Shown here piece after piece: positions 9,875 to 21,064 of a stretch of DNA of 64,000 nt. Within the stretch, counting starts at the first letter, position 1, and each line of letters starts with the position of its first letter. The DNA comes from Suillus spraguei (taxonomy: Eukaryota > Basidiomycota > Agaricomycetes > Boletales > Suillaceae): assembly GCA_016800925.1 (NCBI GenBank), contig JABCPU010000090.1:1-64000 (forward strand), given 5' to 3'. A model generated the notes under the pieces. That model searched no databases, was not told the origin of the DNA, and saw only the letters and a program-made list of their open reading frames with translations. The translations under genes and the position numbers were made by a program.

Positions 9875-12273
9875 ACTGCGCCCATGATGTGCAGCTAAAG
9901 TTGGCGGCAGTCCCCCATCAGGATGCCCTCCTACAGGGGGCCAGCCGTGAAGTGCTGCATTCCAAAGGGGTGGAGGTTGTACTTCCCTGCACTGGAGGGA
10001 TGGAGGTTGCATGATAGGCACCTGAGCTGCTGGCATGGCAGGCAACTTAGAAGCTGGCACGAGAGATCCTGCATGCACAATATTGTCTGTTACTAAGTCC
10101 ACCAAATCATGACAAGTTGGCAAGGGTGGTGAGGGTGACGTGCAGGGAGGCTATTGGTTGCATCAGCATTGCCAGAGTGAGTCTCTGTAGCAGCTTTGTT
10201 GATGTCACTGCCATTGAGAGCATTGGTGTTGTTGTGATCCACAAGGATATTGACTGCTGTCATGGGGTGCTCTGGGGGTTGTGTCAGTTAGTGAATTGCA
10301 ATGATGCAGTCAATGAAACAATACCTTGAGCTGTGGGGCCATCACGCAGATGTCTAACAGGTTGTATTCCTGTGTGGCATGGATAAGTACCATTACAACT
10401 CACAGCAAAGACAAAAGATTACCTTGCACAGTTATGTCTAGAGCCTCCTCATCATCTGAGGACTCGACAGTAAATGGTTGTTTGCTCTTCTCAGCGAGTG
10501 CTTTGCCTTTTCTCTTCGTGCTCTTCAAATGTCCTACCTTTGGCAAAGATGCTTTGGAAGATGGGATTCTCTTCTTCGATGCTTGCAAAGTGACCTCAGA
10601 CTTTGCCTTTTGCTTCTTAGACACGGAAGAGTTGTCTTCATAGTCACAGTCAGAGTCACTCTCAGCTCTGTCATTGACTTCAAATTTCTCAGAGCTGGAG
10701 TGAGCATTGCTAACCTCGCTGGACACAAGAGATATGACCTCATTCTTGACATTCTTCTTGACAATTTTTTTCTCGTCCTTCTCATCCTTCACCTGGCTCT
10801 TTGGCAGCCTCATTACCTTGAATTGGCATGAGGGATGAGGTTTGATGGCAGAGGGATCGAATTTGCATGAGGGAGGAAGTTTGAGAGTGGGGCAGATGGT
10901 AGAGGGATTTGCATCTGAATTGTTGTCATCAGAGTGATTATCGTCAAAGAGAGAGATTGGAGAAGTATGCAATGTTGTTGGTGCTTTTTGTCTAGTAGCA
11001 GTTGCACTCAGCTTTGCACGAGGAAGTCCTAGACAGTCTGATTTTCTGTTGGCAAAGAGTCGATGTCCTCCTGCATGAATGGAATCTACAGCAGGAGGTT
11101 TGCCTTCGATTATTGGGATCTCAGAAGTGACAAGTTTAGCTATACAGAAAGATTAGCTATCAGCATGTGCAAAATAGCATAGATTAAGACATACCTTGGA
11201 TAGCCTCAGGAGCCTTCTTGAATCGCATAGTGCCTGCCTTCAAGGCCGCGACAAAAATCCTGGTCTCCTTCAAATTAGCTATTCCTTTGTTTGCCATGGT
11301 ATGGAATTTGCCAGGGAGCAAGATGTCCTCTGGATATCCCTTGATGACCATCCTGAGATGGATGAGCTCCGCTGGAAGTGTCTTCCATGGAAAATTCCTC
11401 TTGGATGATAGTTGGCCTCCTAGTTGCTCTGTTGTTTACTGTCAGTGCATGAATGATCAATCAAATGTACTGAGACAATACCTATTTGTCGAGCTAACTC
11501 CTGCTTAATCCACTGGATTCCATTCTTTAAAATATCCAGACACTCTTTAGTTATCTCTCCGGTTGTCGGAGCCTCGGACTGGTTGTGTTTGGGGATAATG
11601 ACTTCATCCTTGAAGGGTTCTTCAATGGCACCCAGAGACATTAAGTTACTGATATCAATGCTCAGCATGAATTCCAAATTAAATATGGAGTGCTTACTAT
11701 ACTTGGGCTTTGAGATGGCCAACAATGGTATCATCATTAGCTTTACAGTGTGTCAGCCAAAACTTCAAGAGGGTTGTCAGATCATCCCTCATAGTGTAAA
11801 GATACACTTACGCCTGCAGCTCCAGCTGTCATATGGGCCATCCCCAGAGAACCGTCCTGATTGGCAACTTTCCCACATACTACCAGTGAACCCTCGAACC
11901 CAAAATGAGCAGCTGCAATATTCATCTGTGTGATGTCAGAAACACAACATTCAGAAATCTAAGAATTGGACATACCATAGTTGAGATCTTCTTGCCGAAC
12001 TTATGAAACTCCTGGACCCACATGGCAAACATCTGTGGCATGCCCATGAGCATCGTAGCCTCCTCATGATACTCAAGAATTGTTTGCCAGGAGTCCGAAT
12101 ATTCCTTTTTAAACAGCTTGTAACAATTGCAACACACAGTCGCACCTTAAAATTTACTAAATTAGAAAGACGACATCAAACAAAATAAAGAAATGTTCAC
12201 TTGGCATGCCATGACCCTCAGGAGCCTCATTGCTGTCATATACCATACTTCAGATCTCAGATCCAATGTAAAG

Positions 12274-13198
12274 ATACAATCTAGCCTGGGCTGTAGATAA
12301 ACCATGGCCTAAGCTAGTATGCGAGTCTTGCGCTCTACCTAGTCTGCTTCACTTGCGAAGGCAAGAACGTTCGACCCTAAAGGGAATGCTAAGTTAGTAT
12401 AGTTCAATAATGCCTAACCTGTGGTGCGAGAATGCCGTCGGAGGTAGCGAGATGCTAGTGGTGACCTCTGGTCCATGGGAAACTTGCGGTAAAACTAGCG
12501 GTAAGCGTGGGAATGCGGTAGGCAAGCGGTAGCGTGAACAGTAAAACTGCGGTAGTACGAGCGGTAAAACTGCGGTAAGCGTGGGAACCTCTGCAGTAAA
12601 ACAAGCGGTAGTGTAGCAGTGAAGCGTGAGAAAGTGGTAGCGCTAGTGGTGAAGCGTGGGAAAGTGGTAAAGAGCGGTGGTGCGTGCAGCAGTAAAGCAA
12701 TTCTTAAGGAAACAGTGACTTCAGTAAAGGACTTTATTTCGTAGTGACAGTAGTGGTGACTATTCCTAAGTACTGTGTGTACTATAGGAGGGAAGTAAGG
12801 AAAGAGTACGGGTACCTAGGAATTTTATACAAAAGGAATAGCTACGGAAACGGAAGGGATAGGATTAACACGCAGCAGACATGTAATAAGACTGCACTAC
12901 AGTTTACAAAACATCATGTACCAGCGAGACTGGATGGACATAGGACAGACGGTGAATCTTGCTTGTGGATGCCTAATGGGTTTATGGAGATTGCCGAAGA
13001 TCACTGCTTTGCGGGAAAGTTGCTGCAGTACAGCTGTTAAGCTGCAATGAGGCTTCCAGAGTGCAGAACAATACCGTTAGATAGGGGTAAATGCATGGTA
13101 AAGTAGGACAGTGAAGCCGAAGAGTAAGGATAATGATTGCTGTGTGACACCTATACGAAAATGTGCCGTTTCAAGCTCAGCGTGAGTTTGTTCATCAC
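12274..13198. mobile_element. Insert inside the LTR, unknown family
   Basis: The segment begins TGTAAAGATAC and ends near TTCATCACA, so it has TG...CA ends like an LTR. It splits the host LTR, with no coding sequence that I can defend. Its middle part is a minisatellite (12480-12690). Flanks CCAAT and CCGAT could be a degraded 5-bp duplication, but the exact ends are uncertain. Confidence 0.5.
12480..12690. repeat. Minisatellite of GCGGTAAAAC / AAGCGTGGGA units
   Basis: Interleaved short units (GCGGTAAAACTGCGGTAAGC, AAGCGTGGGA and variants) recur about every 20-40 bp over 200 bp. The units are imperfect and the count is approximate. Confidence 0.65.
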
Positions 13199-14949
13199 AC
13201 CGATCAGATCCAATTGATCCTATTTCCGTCCGGTCCACAGATCCTGTCTGGATCACCCATCCAAATGTGCCCACTTCTTGCACTCTAACTCCCTTGTGAA
13301 TATCTGCGTCTATCTCCTTTCATCATTCCTCCTGTTTCCAGTATTCCGGCTGTGTATATTTCTGTCCTGTGTCACTGATCCATTACCTGTGTTTCATTTC
13401 CGACTCGTGCTTACTGATCTGCTGTGCATTAACTAATAGACTTCTGTTATACATCATACATAGCCCTCGGTCCCAGACTCCTTGATTATCCATACTAGAT
13501 ACTTACAGTATATAAACCACTTGTAGATCTCCATAGAACCTTAGTTCGAATATCATCTTAGATTCTGCTCATTCTGTTTCCTCTGGACTTGAGTTACTTT
13601 CTGCTCTAGTCATCTTCCAAGACTCAGGATTGATTCCTTTAGTCTATATCTCTGACTCTATCTTCGGATAGTCTACCTTTGTTAGTTTTGAGTTAGGAAC
13701 TCATTCCAAAACTAGCTTTAATCCTTGTTCCATCTCTACACTCCGGATAACCTTTGGATGTCTGGATCTGTCACGCAACCCCTTCTGGATCTTCGGATGT
13801 ATACCTACCCTCTGAAATAAGGGGCATTACTCGGGAAAGGGGCACAGTGCACAAACTGAGGCCAAAGCCCTTCGGATCTTTCACCCTTTGAGTACAGTCT
13901 TAACAATTGCCAAGTCTCTTCAGCTCCTGCTGGGGGTACGACTTGAAGTAGCTGCTGTAAGCATTCCAGTGGTTGACGTTGTTGAAGGAATGCCTGTTGC
14001 TCTTGTGCCATAAAGCAATGACTTGATGGGTGGGAATGGAAGTGTTGCGGCTCACATCACGAATAACATGTTCAAGCTGCATGAAGCCCTCTTGGAGTAA
14101 GGCATCTGTAATGTCTTGCCTTTGACCTTTCAGGAACAATATCACCTCCAGTGTCCATGGCCATGTTGGCCACATCATCCTCCACCATGTTGGACCCATA
14201 ATCCATAGGAATGGAGTTGGGATAGGGCGTATCCCAGTCTCCAACAATGGGGGTCGGAGGGATGATCCATGTGTGAGGGACTGCAGGAAGTGTTGTCGAT
14301 GGTCCAGCTATAGGAACACTATCGACATTGCCATTCAAGCCACTGAAGTCGATACCATGGAAGTCGTACTCCTCCTGCACAAAGGCAGGTGTAGTGAACA
14401 AGTTTGGCCATGGAGGCTCATGGGAGTGGGAAGGGGAAGGGGTAATCTGAGGAGCTTTGTAAAATAAATCTTGAACAGGCTGAACAGGCTGAAACAGCAC
14501 AGAGGGTTGTTGGGGTGCAGGTTGAACAGGCTGCAGTGGGACAGAAGGCTGTCGGGGTGCAACTTGGCCAGGCTGAAGTGTGACAGAAGGTTGTCAGGGC
14601 GCAGGCTGAAACTGACTCCGAGTGTCGACGAGTGAGAGCTCCAAGCCCTCTGAGGTTGGCTCAATAAGCCTTGCCCGACACACAGATGCCTCCTTGACCA
14701 AGCCTCCATCGCGGTTGGTGGCTTTGATGTGGGTCCAAAGTTTGGTTGGAGATTTGGTGACAGGAGTTGGCTGATGCCTTCCCCCACTGACTTGCTCTTC
14801 GAGGAATTCTGCTTCACTGTCAGTCATATGGTGCTCAGCATGCAGGGAGGAGGCGGAGTTTTCCGCATTTCTATGGATGATTTTTGAGTCATTGCTAGGG
14901 GGATGGGTTAACAATAGCTGATTCTAATTATCAAGACCTTACCTGTAAA

Positions 14950-15185
14950 GGAGTCACCAAACACAAGATATTCATGGTTACAGAGGTTTATTTTCTACAG
15001 AGAGGGTTAGACTACAATGCTAAAGCGCAAAGAGCACTCACAGATGAATGTACTGAGACAATTCAGACACAAGATCTGACAAGATATTCGAGGTTCAGTG
15101 GTTTGTTTGTCTGGCAAGAGTGTTAGACGGTAAATCTAGAGTGCTATGAGAAAAATCACAGATCAACGTACTGAGATGATCTGAA
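14950..15185. repeat. Two degenerate direct repeats of about 115 bp
   Basis: Two adjacent blocks share the sequence order ACAAGATATTC(A/G), GG(T)TTA/TTTG, GAG(A)GGTTAGAC, GAGCAC/GAGTGC, CACAGAT, TACTGAGA. The stretch 14915-15540 holds no gene that I can support apart from these repeats. Confidence 0.5.
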
Positions 15186-15540
15186 CTATGGTCTGGTTGA
15201 AATTTTTGGAGAGCTATAAGATGTGTGGAGGCAGGAGAGGTCGCATGTGCCATGGCTGCCATCTGCCTCAATTTTGATAAGGTTCAATGAAGGGATCCAC
15301 TGTTTGAAGACAGAAGTTCTGTTTGAAAGACCGAAGTTAGGAACTCTGTGGTCATCAAGAAAAACTCACATATGGTATTCCGAGCATTGTCAGAGCCTCT
15401 CCAGATGTTTGAGAATGTCATGGAGTCAAGATCAAGTCATATACATACAAGTTATACATATACGCTAACACAAAATATGAGCCTGTTCAACATTCTTTAT
15501 AATAGTTCTGGTACAAGAACCCCTTGAGAAAATGAACTAC

Positions 15541-16190
15541 CACTAACTCAGCATCTCCATCACTGAGCACGTGACAGTAGATGTAACCATGGAAATCATG
15601 TCCCTCATGCCCCAGCAAACTTGGTCTGCAGCGCGCCACTCGTCACAAACCCCACACAGTCGAAAAATGCCATCTTGCCCTTGAGTAGCCCTCTCAAGGA
15701 AGTCCTCGATGCTTGACATGGCACGTTTGAAAATTTCTCTATCCCCATGACCTCCAGGAGTGTCTGGGATAGATTTCGTGTATTCAGCGAAGACACCCAA
15801 GGTGAATGCTCATGGAGATCGAACATGTTGCATGAAGTTGTCCTTGGCATATTTATTCACAGCAATGCAATCAGCCAATGTCTCTCTAATAACAATATTA
15901 TAAATGCGTACAAGACAATAAGATTTAGCACTTACAATGATTCTTGGTGATTATCCAAATCATCATTTGTGAGCTTGTTACTGTCCTCCTGACAGTTTTT
16001 GTTTGTGTGGTATCTCTCCCTCCTTTTTGTAAGAATCATCTCATGGCACCTATATCATTTTTCAGCATTGGGTGTAATGGGGGCTAACTGAAATGAATGT
16101 CACATACCTGGCATAGTACCGGGAATGCTTGGCCCTCATAGCTTTGAGCTTAGCGGCAGCAGTTTGGTATTTTGTCAGAGGGGACATACA
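15541..16190 (-). pseudogene. 3' exons of a second copy of the repeated gene family
   Basis: On the minus strand, fragments read as exons: TKYQTAAAKLKAMRAKHSR (near 16140), DDLDNHQESL before a donor (near 15945), ETLADCIAVNKYAKDNFMQH (near 15860) and SIPDTPGGHGDREIFKRAM with a tail SMVTSTVTCSVMEMLS and stop (15541-15800). The frame changes near 15810, so the last two pieces are not joined. The upstream part is cut off by the mariner element at 16189. This looks like a neighbour of the gene at 9875-14914 in the same orientation. Function unknown. Confidence 0.45.
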
Positions 16191-17075
16191 GTGGCTCAAA
16201 AATGTGTCCGAATGTTTATGCATTTTTGTGTAATTGGATAATAGCAAGCTAGATCCTGAATATAATACAATAGTATATAGACATGTCTAGAAGCCCTACA
16301 TCACAGCTTAAATCTGAAATATATTTCGTGGGAATCCGACCATATATGGGCAAGATATGGATATGGTAATTCTATTCAGATGACTCATTCGGACACTTTT
16401 TTGACTTTATATTAAAATCACAAAATCAGACCATTCATGTACAATATTCTTAATGAAAGTGGTGCCATAATAATAATATGGTCTGATTTTAATATAATTG
16501 GAATATATAAACCCACATAACATCATGAAATTTAACATAATCATCATGAAGCCCATCTCCTCTGCTCAAAGGGATAATATCCTTGTTCTCTGGTCCTCTG
16601 GTTTATCTACTAGGCAAATTGCTTCCAAAACTGGTCTTGGCAAGTCTAATATTGCTACAGTCATAAAACAGAACATGCCAGAGAAGGAAAATCATAAAAT
16701 GGGATGTCCTCCCAAGCTTACTCCACAGAACAAAAGAGCTATTGTTCATCAAATTCTATCTGGCAAGGCTTCAAATGCTGTTCAAGCCACCAAATTCATC
16801 AATTCCATAATCCTCACTCCCATCTCCACTCAAACAGTCAGAAACACCCTCAAGGCAGCCAATCTTAAGGCTGTAACCAAGAAGAAAAAACACTTCTCTC
16901 AGCAGCTCATAGGAAGAGAAGGCTGGCCTTTGCTTCAAAGCACTAACATTGGACTGTGGAAGACTGGAGGAAGGCAATTTGGTCAGATGAGACTAAAATC
17001 AATAGAATGGGGTCAGATGGCCAGGAATATGTGTGGAAAAAGGCAGGAGAACCATTGGGAGAAAGGGAAGTCACA
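16189..17075 (+). mobile_element. Tc1/mariner element, 5' half
   Basis: The left terminal repeat CAGTGGCTCAAAAATGTGTC starts right after a TA (16187-16188) and matches the ends of the element at 29887-30637. It leads into a transposase frame from the ATG at 16546. The right end is missing: the interspersed repeat at 17076 cuts the element, so it cannot move. Confidence 0.85.
16546..17075 (+). pseudogene. Tc1/mariner transposase, truncated
   Basis: The protein would bind the terminal repeats and cut and paste the element. The N-terminal helix-turn-helix region reads ISSAQRDNILVLWSSGLSTR, followed by KTGLGKSNIATVI and the second motif GCPPKLTPQNKRAIVHQILS, then RNTLKAANLKAVTKKKK. After about residue 125 the frame shifts and pieces of the catalytic domain follow in another frame (WSDETKIN, first catalytic Asp, near 16983). 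The sequence stops at 17075, where the next repeat begins, so the second Asp and third acidic residue are absent. Confidence 0.82.
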
Positions 17076-17594
17076 TTACAGTGAACTATCTCCGTATTAT
17101 ATGAGTGAACGGACGTGCATAATATCCCGTATGATACGGGCCAGCGGACCATGGGCCCATGGTAGAAATATCCTCGTTGATGATGGATGGGCCGGAGGAA
17201 TATTATTCCCGATGACAGTGGGTGGGCCCATGCAAGGAATATGTAGAGTAGATGAGTGGGCCGATGTACATGAATATCCGGTAGACGGATGGGCCGAGGT
17301 AGTTGGATATCATGTAGATGGGTGTATCAAGGTAGATGTGTATCAAATAGACAGGTATGTGAAGGGTACTTGTTATCACATACATGGGTGGGCCCAGACA
17401 CATATTAAATTAGACGGGTATTAGACGGGTGGGCCGAGAGTGTTATATAAATATTTATTAGACGGGTGGGCCGAGGGTGTTGTACAGTATATTATATTAG
17501 ATGGGTGGGCCAAGGGTGGTATGAAATATAGACGGGTGGGCCCATGTGTATGATAATTGTAGACATGACGGAGCTGAGGGAGTTGCATATCATC
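17076..17594 (+). repeat. Interspersed 'GGGTGGGCC' repeat, copy 1
   Basis: About 520 bp running from TTACAGTGAACTATCTCCG to AGTTGCATATCATC. It is closely similar, over its whole length, to the inverted copy at 46298-46806. Inside, the motif GACGGGTGGGCCGAG (or GGGCCCA) recurs about every 30-40 bp. One frame can be read as repeats of the type DGWAEVxxYxV, but it has no start or codon signal that I trust. The ends are not inverted repeats of each other. Class unknown. It truncates the mariner element. Confidence 0.75.
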
Positions 17595-17619
17595 CAAATC
17601 AGAGGAGGTAATAAATCAC

Positions 17620-18170
17620 AGTTACTGAGTTTCCGGAGCAGCAGGTGCTGTCTTGACATGGCCTTTTATGGCACTTAGGTTGTCTTGTAGAATGTGGAAA
17701 CCGGGGTGCGAGGCTTGTGTTGCCCTACAAGACACCCAGCTCCGACCCCCAAAAATCAGATGAGGCATACCAAGTTCCGAGTTCCGAGACCCGGGTCTCA
17801 ACACATAATTCAGTCAATATGAGACACCCAGTTCCGACCCCCGAAATTCGAGTGAAGCATACCAAGTTCTGGGAGCAGCAAGTGATCTCTTGAAATGGCC
17901 TTTATGGCGCTTAGGTTATCTTGTAGAATGTGGAAAGTGGGGTGCGAGGCTTGTGTTGCCCTACAAGACACCCAGTTCCGACCCCCGAAAATCAGATGAA
18001 GCATACCAAGTTCCGAGTTCCGAGTTCCGAGACCTGGGTCTCTGCTTGACATGGCCTTTTATGGCGCTTATGTTGTCTTGTAGAATGTGGACACCAGGGT
18101 GCAAAAAGTGGTTGCCCTATGAGATGCCAAGTTCCGAACCCAGGTCTTGACAAATGAATATCAGATATCC
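17620..18170. repeat. Three tandem units of about 150-260 bp with GTTCCGAG runs
   Basis: Three units each carry GGCCTTTTATGGCRCTTA, TTGTCTTGTAGAATGTGGA, GCCCTACAAGACACCCAG and AAGTTCCGAGTTCCGAGACC. They start near 17655, 17895 and 18045. Unit lengths differ because internal parts are missing. No gene is seen; 18171-18341 holds nothing recognisable except the upstream region of the next gene. Confidence 0.7.
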
Positions 18171-18341
18171 AGCACACTTCCAATAATCTGGTATTTCATT
18201 GAGCAATGGATGATAATACAGCTTTGAAAGCCAACATCATCCAAGGTTCCCTTATCTGATCCTCGCTATCTCCACCCCCTTTAACACCAAAGTCTGGACA
18301 TCCAGCATTCAGCGTCTGATTTCCCAATATCAACTTCCAAC

Positions 18342-19647
18342 ATGAACACTTCTTCCATGTCCACTTGTGACATAAAAATCTGGCACACTTGGGCCCTGGC
18401 CGTCACTCATGAAGCAGGGGCATATACCAAACAAAAATTCAATGCAGAGAAGACTGGAGGAGAACCAGTTATACCTTCTCCAAACCTGGACACTGATCTG
18501 GTGATGGTGTGTGATCGCTTGGCTGATGTACTCATAAAGGCATATAAAAATCCCAGTGGGTCTTCCTGCAGATGTTGAAAATGTGTTTGATCATTCAAAT
18601 TCCTTCATGACAGTTAAGATGCAGATTGATATTGCAAGATATAGCAAATTGATATCCCCAAAGAACACTGGGCATAATGAGGAGAAAGAGGAGAAGTTGC
18701 TTGAGAGGTGTCCTCCTGGCCATGAGGGCACAAAGTTGGTGGACAAACCTGCCACAATTATCGATGTTTCCGGTACCATCATCGCATGGTACCTTCCAGA
18801 CGCCCTGACCGAGACCACCCAGGTGCGTAATGTGTAGATTGTTACTCAATGGATATTGAATATCAAATGGTACCTACAGAAGGAAATCAGGGCGGCCACC
18901 GATTTGCTGGGTCCAAGCCTCGAAAAAAGTGTAAAGGCTGATGGCAATTGGCGATATAATCAAGAATGGTTCAAACAGGGCTCGGAAAATGTTGGGTCAA
19001 CTCCCGGATGCATCAATTTATCTCCGGCATGGTTTCAACAGGGCCACGAGGTAGGATGTGATAAGATGGTGATTTCTGGAGTCAAACTCACCAATCCCAT
19101 AGAATCTGTCAGATCCGGAGGTATCTGCATCATTGAAGGGACTCTCCTCCGAGAATATCCTGAAAGCTATTGCAAGGCCAGCAGCCATCGCATCGGCGGC
19201 ACTCAGGGTCATGCATCCTCAGCAGTATTTTGCAGGGTTACGAGCCTTGTCACACCTCGGAGATAAGGCACTGAGAAAGGAACTGCCACAGATGCCAGAG
19301 ACCCTGCAGTACTGGGCATCCGTGTTTAACAGCCTCTCCATCATTTCCAATCGGGAAACCCCCAATCATCGAGACCATTTATCGATTCCTGAATGCTTTG
19401 ATATTCTCACCACCGTGGGGAACTATTCTAATGCTCGATGAGTATGCCAAGCCTTCAGCTGGAATTCAGGTATGATTCCAGCTGTATGATTGCATTTTCG
19501 GGAAGAATTGTGAGACATGGGGTTGATGGAGTGGAAGGGGATCGGATTGCTTGGGCATGGTATATGAGGGATTCTGTGCACATTTATGCTGGGGTTCCCT
19601 CATGTGGATGGGCTATGGTCGAAGGCTGCATACTAACCACATTGTGA
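18342..19647 (+). pseudogene. TET/JBP-like 2-oxoglutarate/Fe(II) dioxygenase, frameshifted
   Basis: Fungal members of this family are DNA 5-methylcytosine or thymine-derivative oxygenases (TET/JBP superfamily) and are often linked to KDZ transposons. Exons: about 18342-18822, 18880-19050 and 19103-19647, with GT-AG introns of 57 and 52 nt. Blocks in order: DVSGTIIAWYLPDALTE, NWRYNQEWFKQG, CINLSPAWFQQGHE, VSASLKGLSSENILKAIARP, WASVFNSLSIISNRETPNHR with the metal-binding His-Arg-Asp, then VAFSGR-type IAFSGRIVRHGV with the distal His, and a downstream Arg in GDRIAWAWYMRD expected to hold 2-oxoglutarate. Frame breaks occur near 18555 and 19440 (one base missing before ATGAGTATG). All three metal ligands are present, so the decay is recent, or these are sequence errors. 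Confidence 0.72.
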
Positions 19648-19879
19648 AAGATCAAAGAAGTTGAAAGAGTTGTTACCCATGTTAGTAGCAACACACGAAT
19701 ACCATGTACCAATTAGAGCATCAACAGTTCTGGAACTCAAGTCGGAAGTTGAGTTCCATGAATTGAGTCCCTAACTCTGTGTATTTCTGGACTTGGGACT
19801 CGATACTCAAAATTCGGGACTCAATGATTGATGGTCCGAATTCAGGCTTGACACTCGGGACTCAGCAAAGTGTGAGGCA

Positions 19880-20990
19880 GCACAATGGGAGGCAACAGAC
19901 TTTGATCCACACATTTTGACTGCTGAACACCGAACCCTGGCAGCCGGCACTCGGGACTCGGGACTGATAACAATGTGAAAGATATGAATTCACATATAGT
20001 GAGTGCCGAACCCCGAACTCTGGCAGCCGGAACTCGGGACTCGGGACTCAGAACAATGTGAAAGATGTGAATTCACATATCATAAATGACGAACTCCGAA
20101 CCCCGGCAGCCAGCACTTGGGACTCGGGACTCAGAATAATGTGCAAGTCATTGATCCACACATGTTGAGGGCCGAACTCCGCACCCTGGCAGCCAGCAGT
20201 CGGGACTTGGGACTCAGAACAACATGAAAGATATTGATTCCCACATGTAAAGTGTCGAACCCCGAACCCCAGCAGCCAGAACTCGGAACTCGGGACACAC
20301 AACATTGTGAATGATATAGATGCACACATGTTAAGTGCCGAACACCGACTGCCGAGCCCCAGCACCCAGAACTCGGCACTCGGCACTCAGAATAATCCAC
20401 ACATGTTGGGTGCCGAACCCTGAACTCTGCAGCTGGGACTCGGGACTTGGGACTCACAACATTGTGAATGATATTGATGCACACATGTTAAGTGCCGAAC
20501 ACCGACTGCCAAGCCCCGGCACCCGGAACTCGGACTCGGCACTCAGAATAATGTGAAAGTTATTGATCCACATATGTTGAGTGCCCAACCGCGAACCCCG
20601 ACAGCCGGAACTCGGGACTCACAACATTGTGAATAATATTGATGCACACATGTTAAGTGCCGAACGCCGACTGCCGAGCCCCGGAACCCGGAACTCGGCG
20701 CTCAGCACTCAGAATAATGTGAAAGTTATTGATCCACACATGTTGAGTGCCGAACCCTGCACCATCGCACAGATATCTATTTCGTCTCGAACCTTGAGTG
20801 CTGAACCCCAAACCATGAAATCTGGTAGTCCACAATTTTGGGGTTCGGGGTTCGGTACCTAAGATTCATGACTCGCCACTCAGAAATATGTGAGGCAATC
20901 TTGCCATTCGGAAGTCGAGTCCCATGAATTGAGTCCCGAACTCTGAGTACCATGGCACTCGGGCATTCACCACTCAGCATTCAGGATTTA
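19880..20990. repeat. Minisatellite field S1, unit about 82 bp
   Basis: Eleven units can be counted between 19912 and 20728 from the phrase TTGATCCACACATGTTGAGTGCCGAACC and its variants, spaced 73 to 91 bp (mean about 82). Each unit also holds strings of GGGACTC and CCGAACTC words. The right end (20770-20990) changes to a CCAAACC/GGTAGTCCACAATTTTGGGGTTCGG sequence that also ends fields S2 and S3. Open frames here are by-products of the repeat. 19648-19879 is a transition without a gene. Confidence 0.9.
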
Positions 20991-21064
20991 GGACTCTACA
21001 TCCGGATCTTGACATCCAGTCCTCGAAATCCGGAACAAAATATTCGGGAGTCAAGACAATCATT

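Larger units (their letters stand above)
12234..13905 (+). mobile_element. Solo LTR (gypsy A family) carrying a nested insert
   Basis: The left end TGTCATATACCATACTTC (12234) and the right part from about 13199 to CTTAACA (13905) together make one LTR of the gypsy A family, more diverged than the others. It is flanked by a perfect 5-bp duplication ATTGC (12229-12233 and 13906-13910). Removing it joins the flanking exon in frame (the coding reads QQELKRLGNEAPEGHGMPS across the site). About 925 bp of unrelated DNA (12274-13198) interrupts the LTR near its left end. Confidence 0.88.
9875..14914 (-). pseudogene. Repeated Agaricomycete gene of unknown function, split by a solo LTR
   Basis: Minus-strand exons run from the start region at 14914 or 14835 down to the edge of gypsy A. 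In order they encode: a Pro/Gln-rich N-terminal part with QPSV repeats; a helical block LWHKSNRHSFNNVNHWNAY (about 13990); YKLFKKEYSDSWQTILEYH (about 12100); CGKVANQDGSLGMAH (about 11850); ANDDTIVGHLKAQ (about 11720); FPWKTLPAELIHLRMVIKGY (about 11390); then an acidic and Lys-rich low-complexity tail (10400-10972) and a Pro-rich end (9875-10120). I recognise this string of blocks from large repeated families in mushroom genomes but know no function. Breaks: an in-frame TGA near 14595 in a PQ-rich repeat, the LTR at 12234-13905, and truncation by gypsy A. Introns such as GTAAGTGTATC near 11812 are intact. Confidence 0.65.

Noticed and set aside
20048..20862. Several open frames with GTR(H/N)S-type repeats
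   Set aside because: They are translations of the S1 minisatellite; the same holds for frames at 35100-37740 and 43977-45441.
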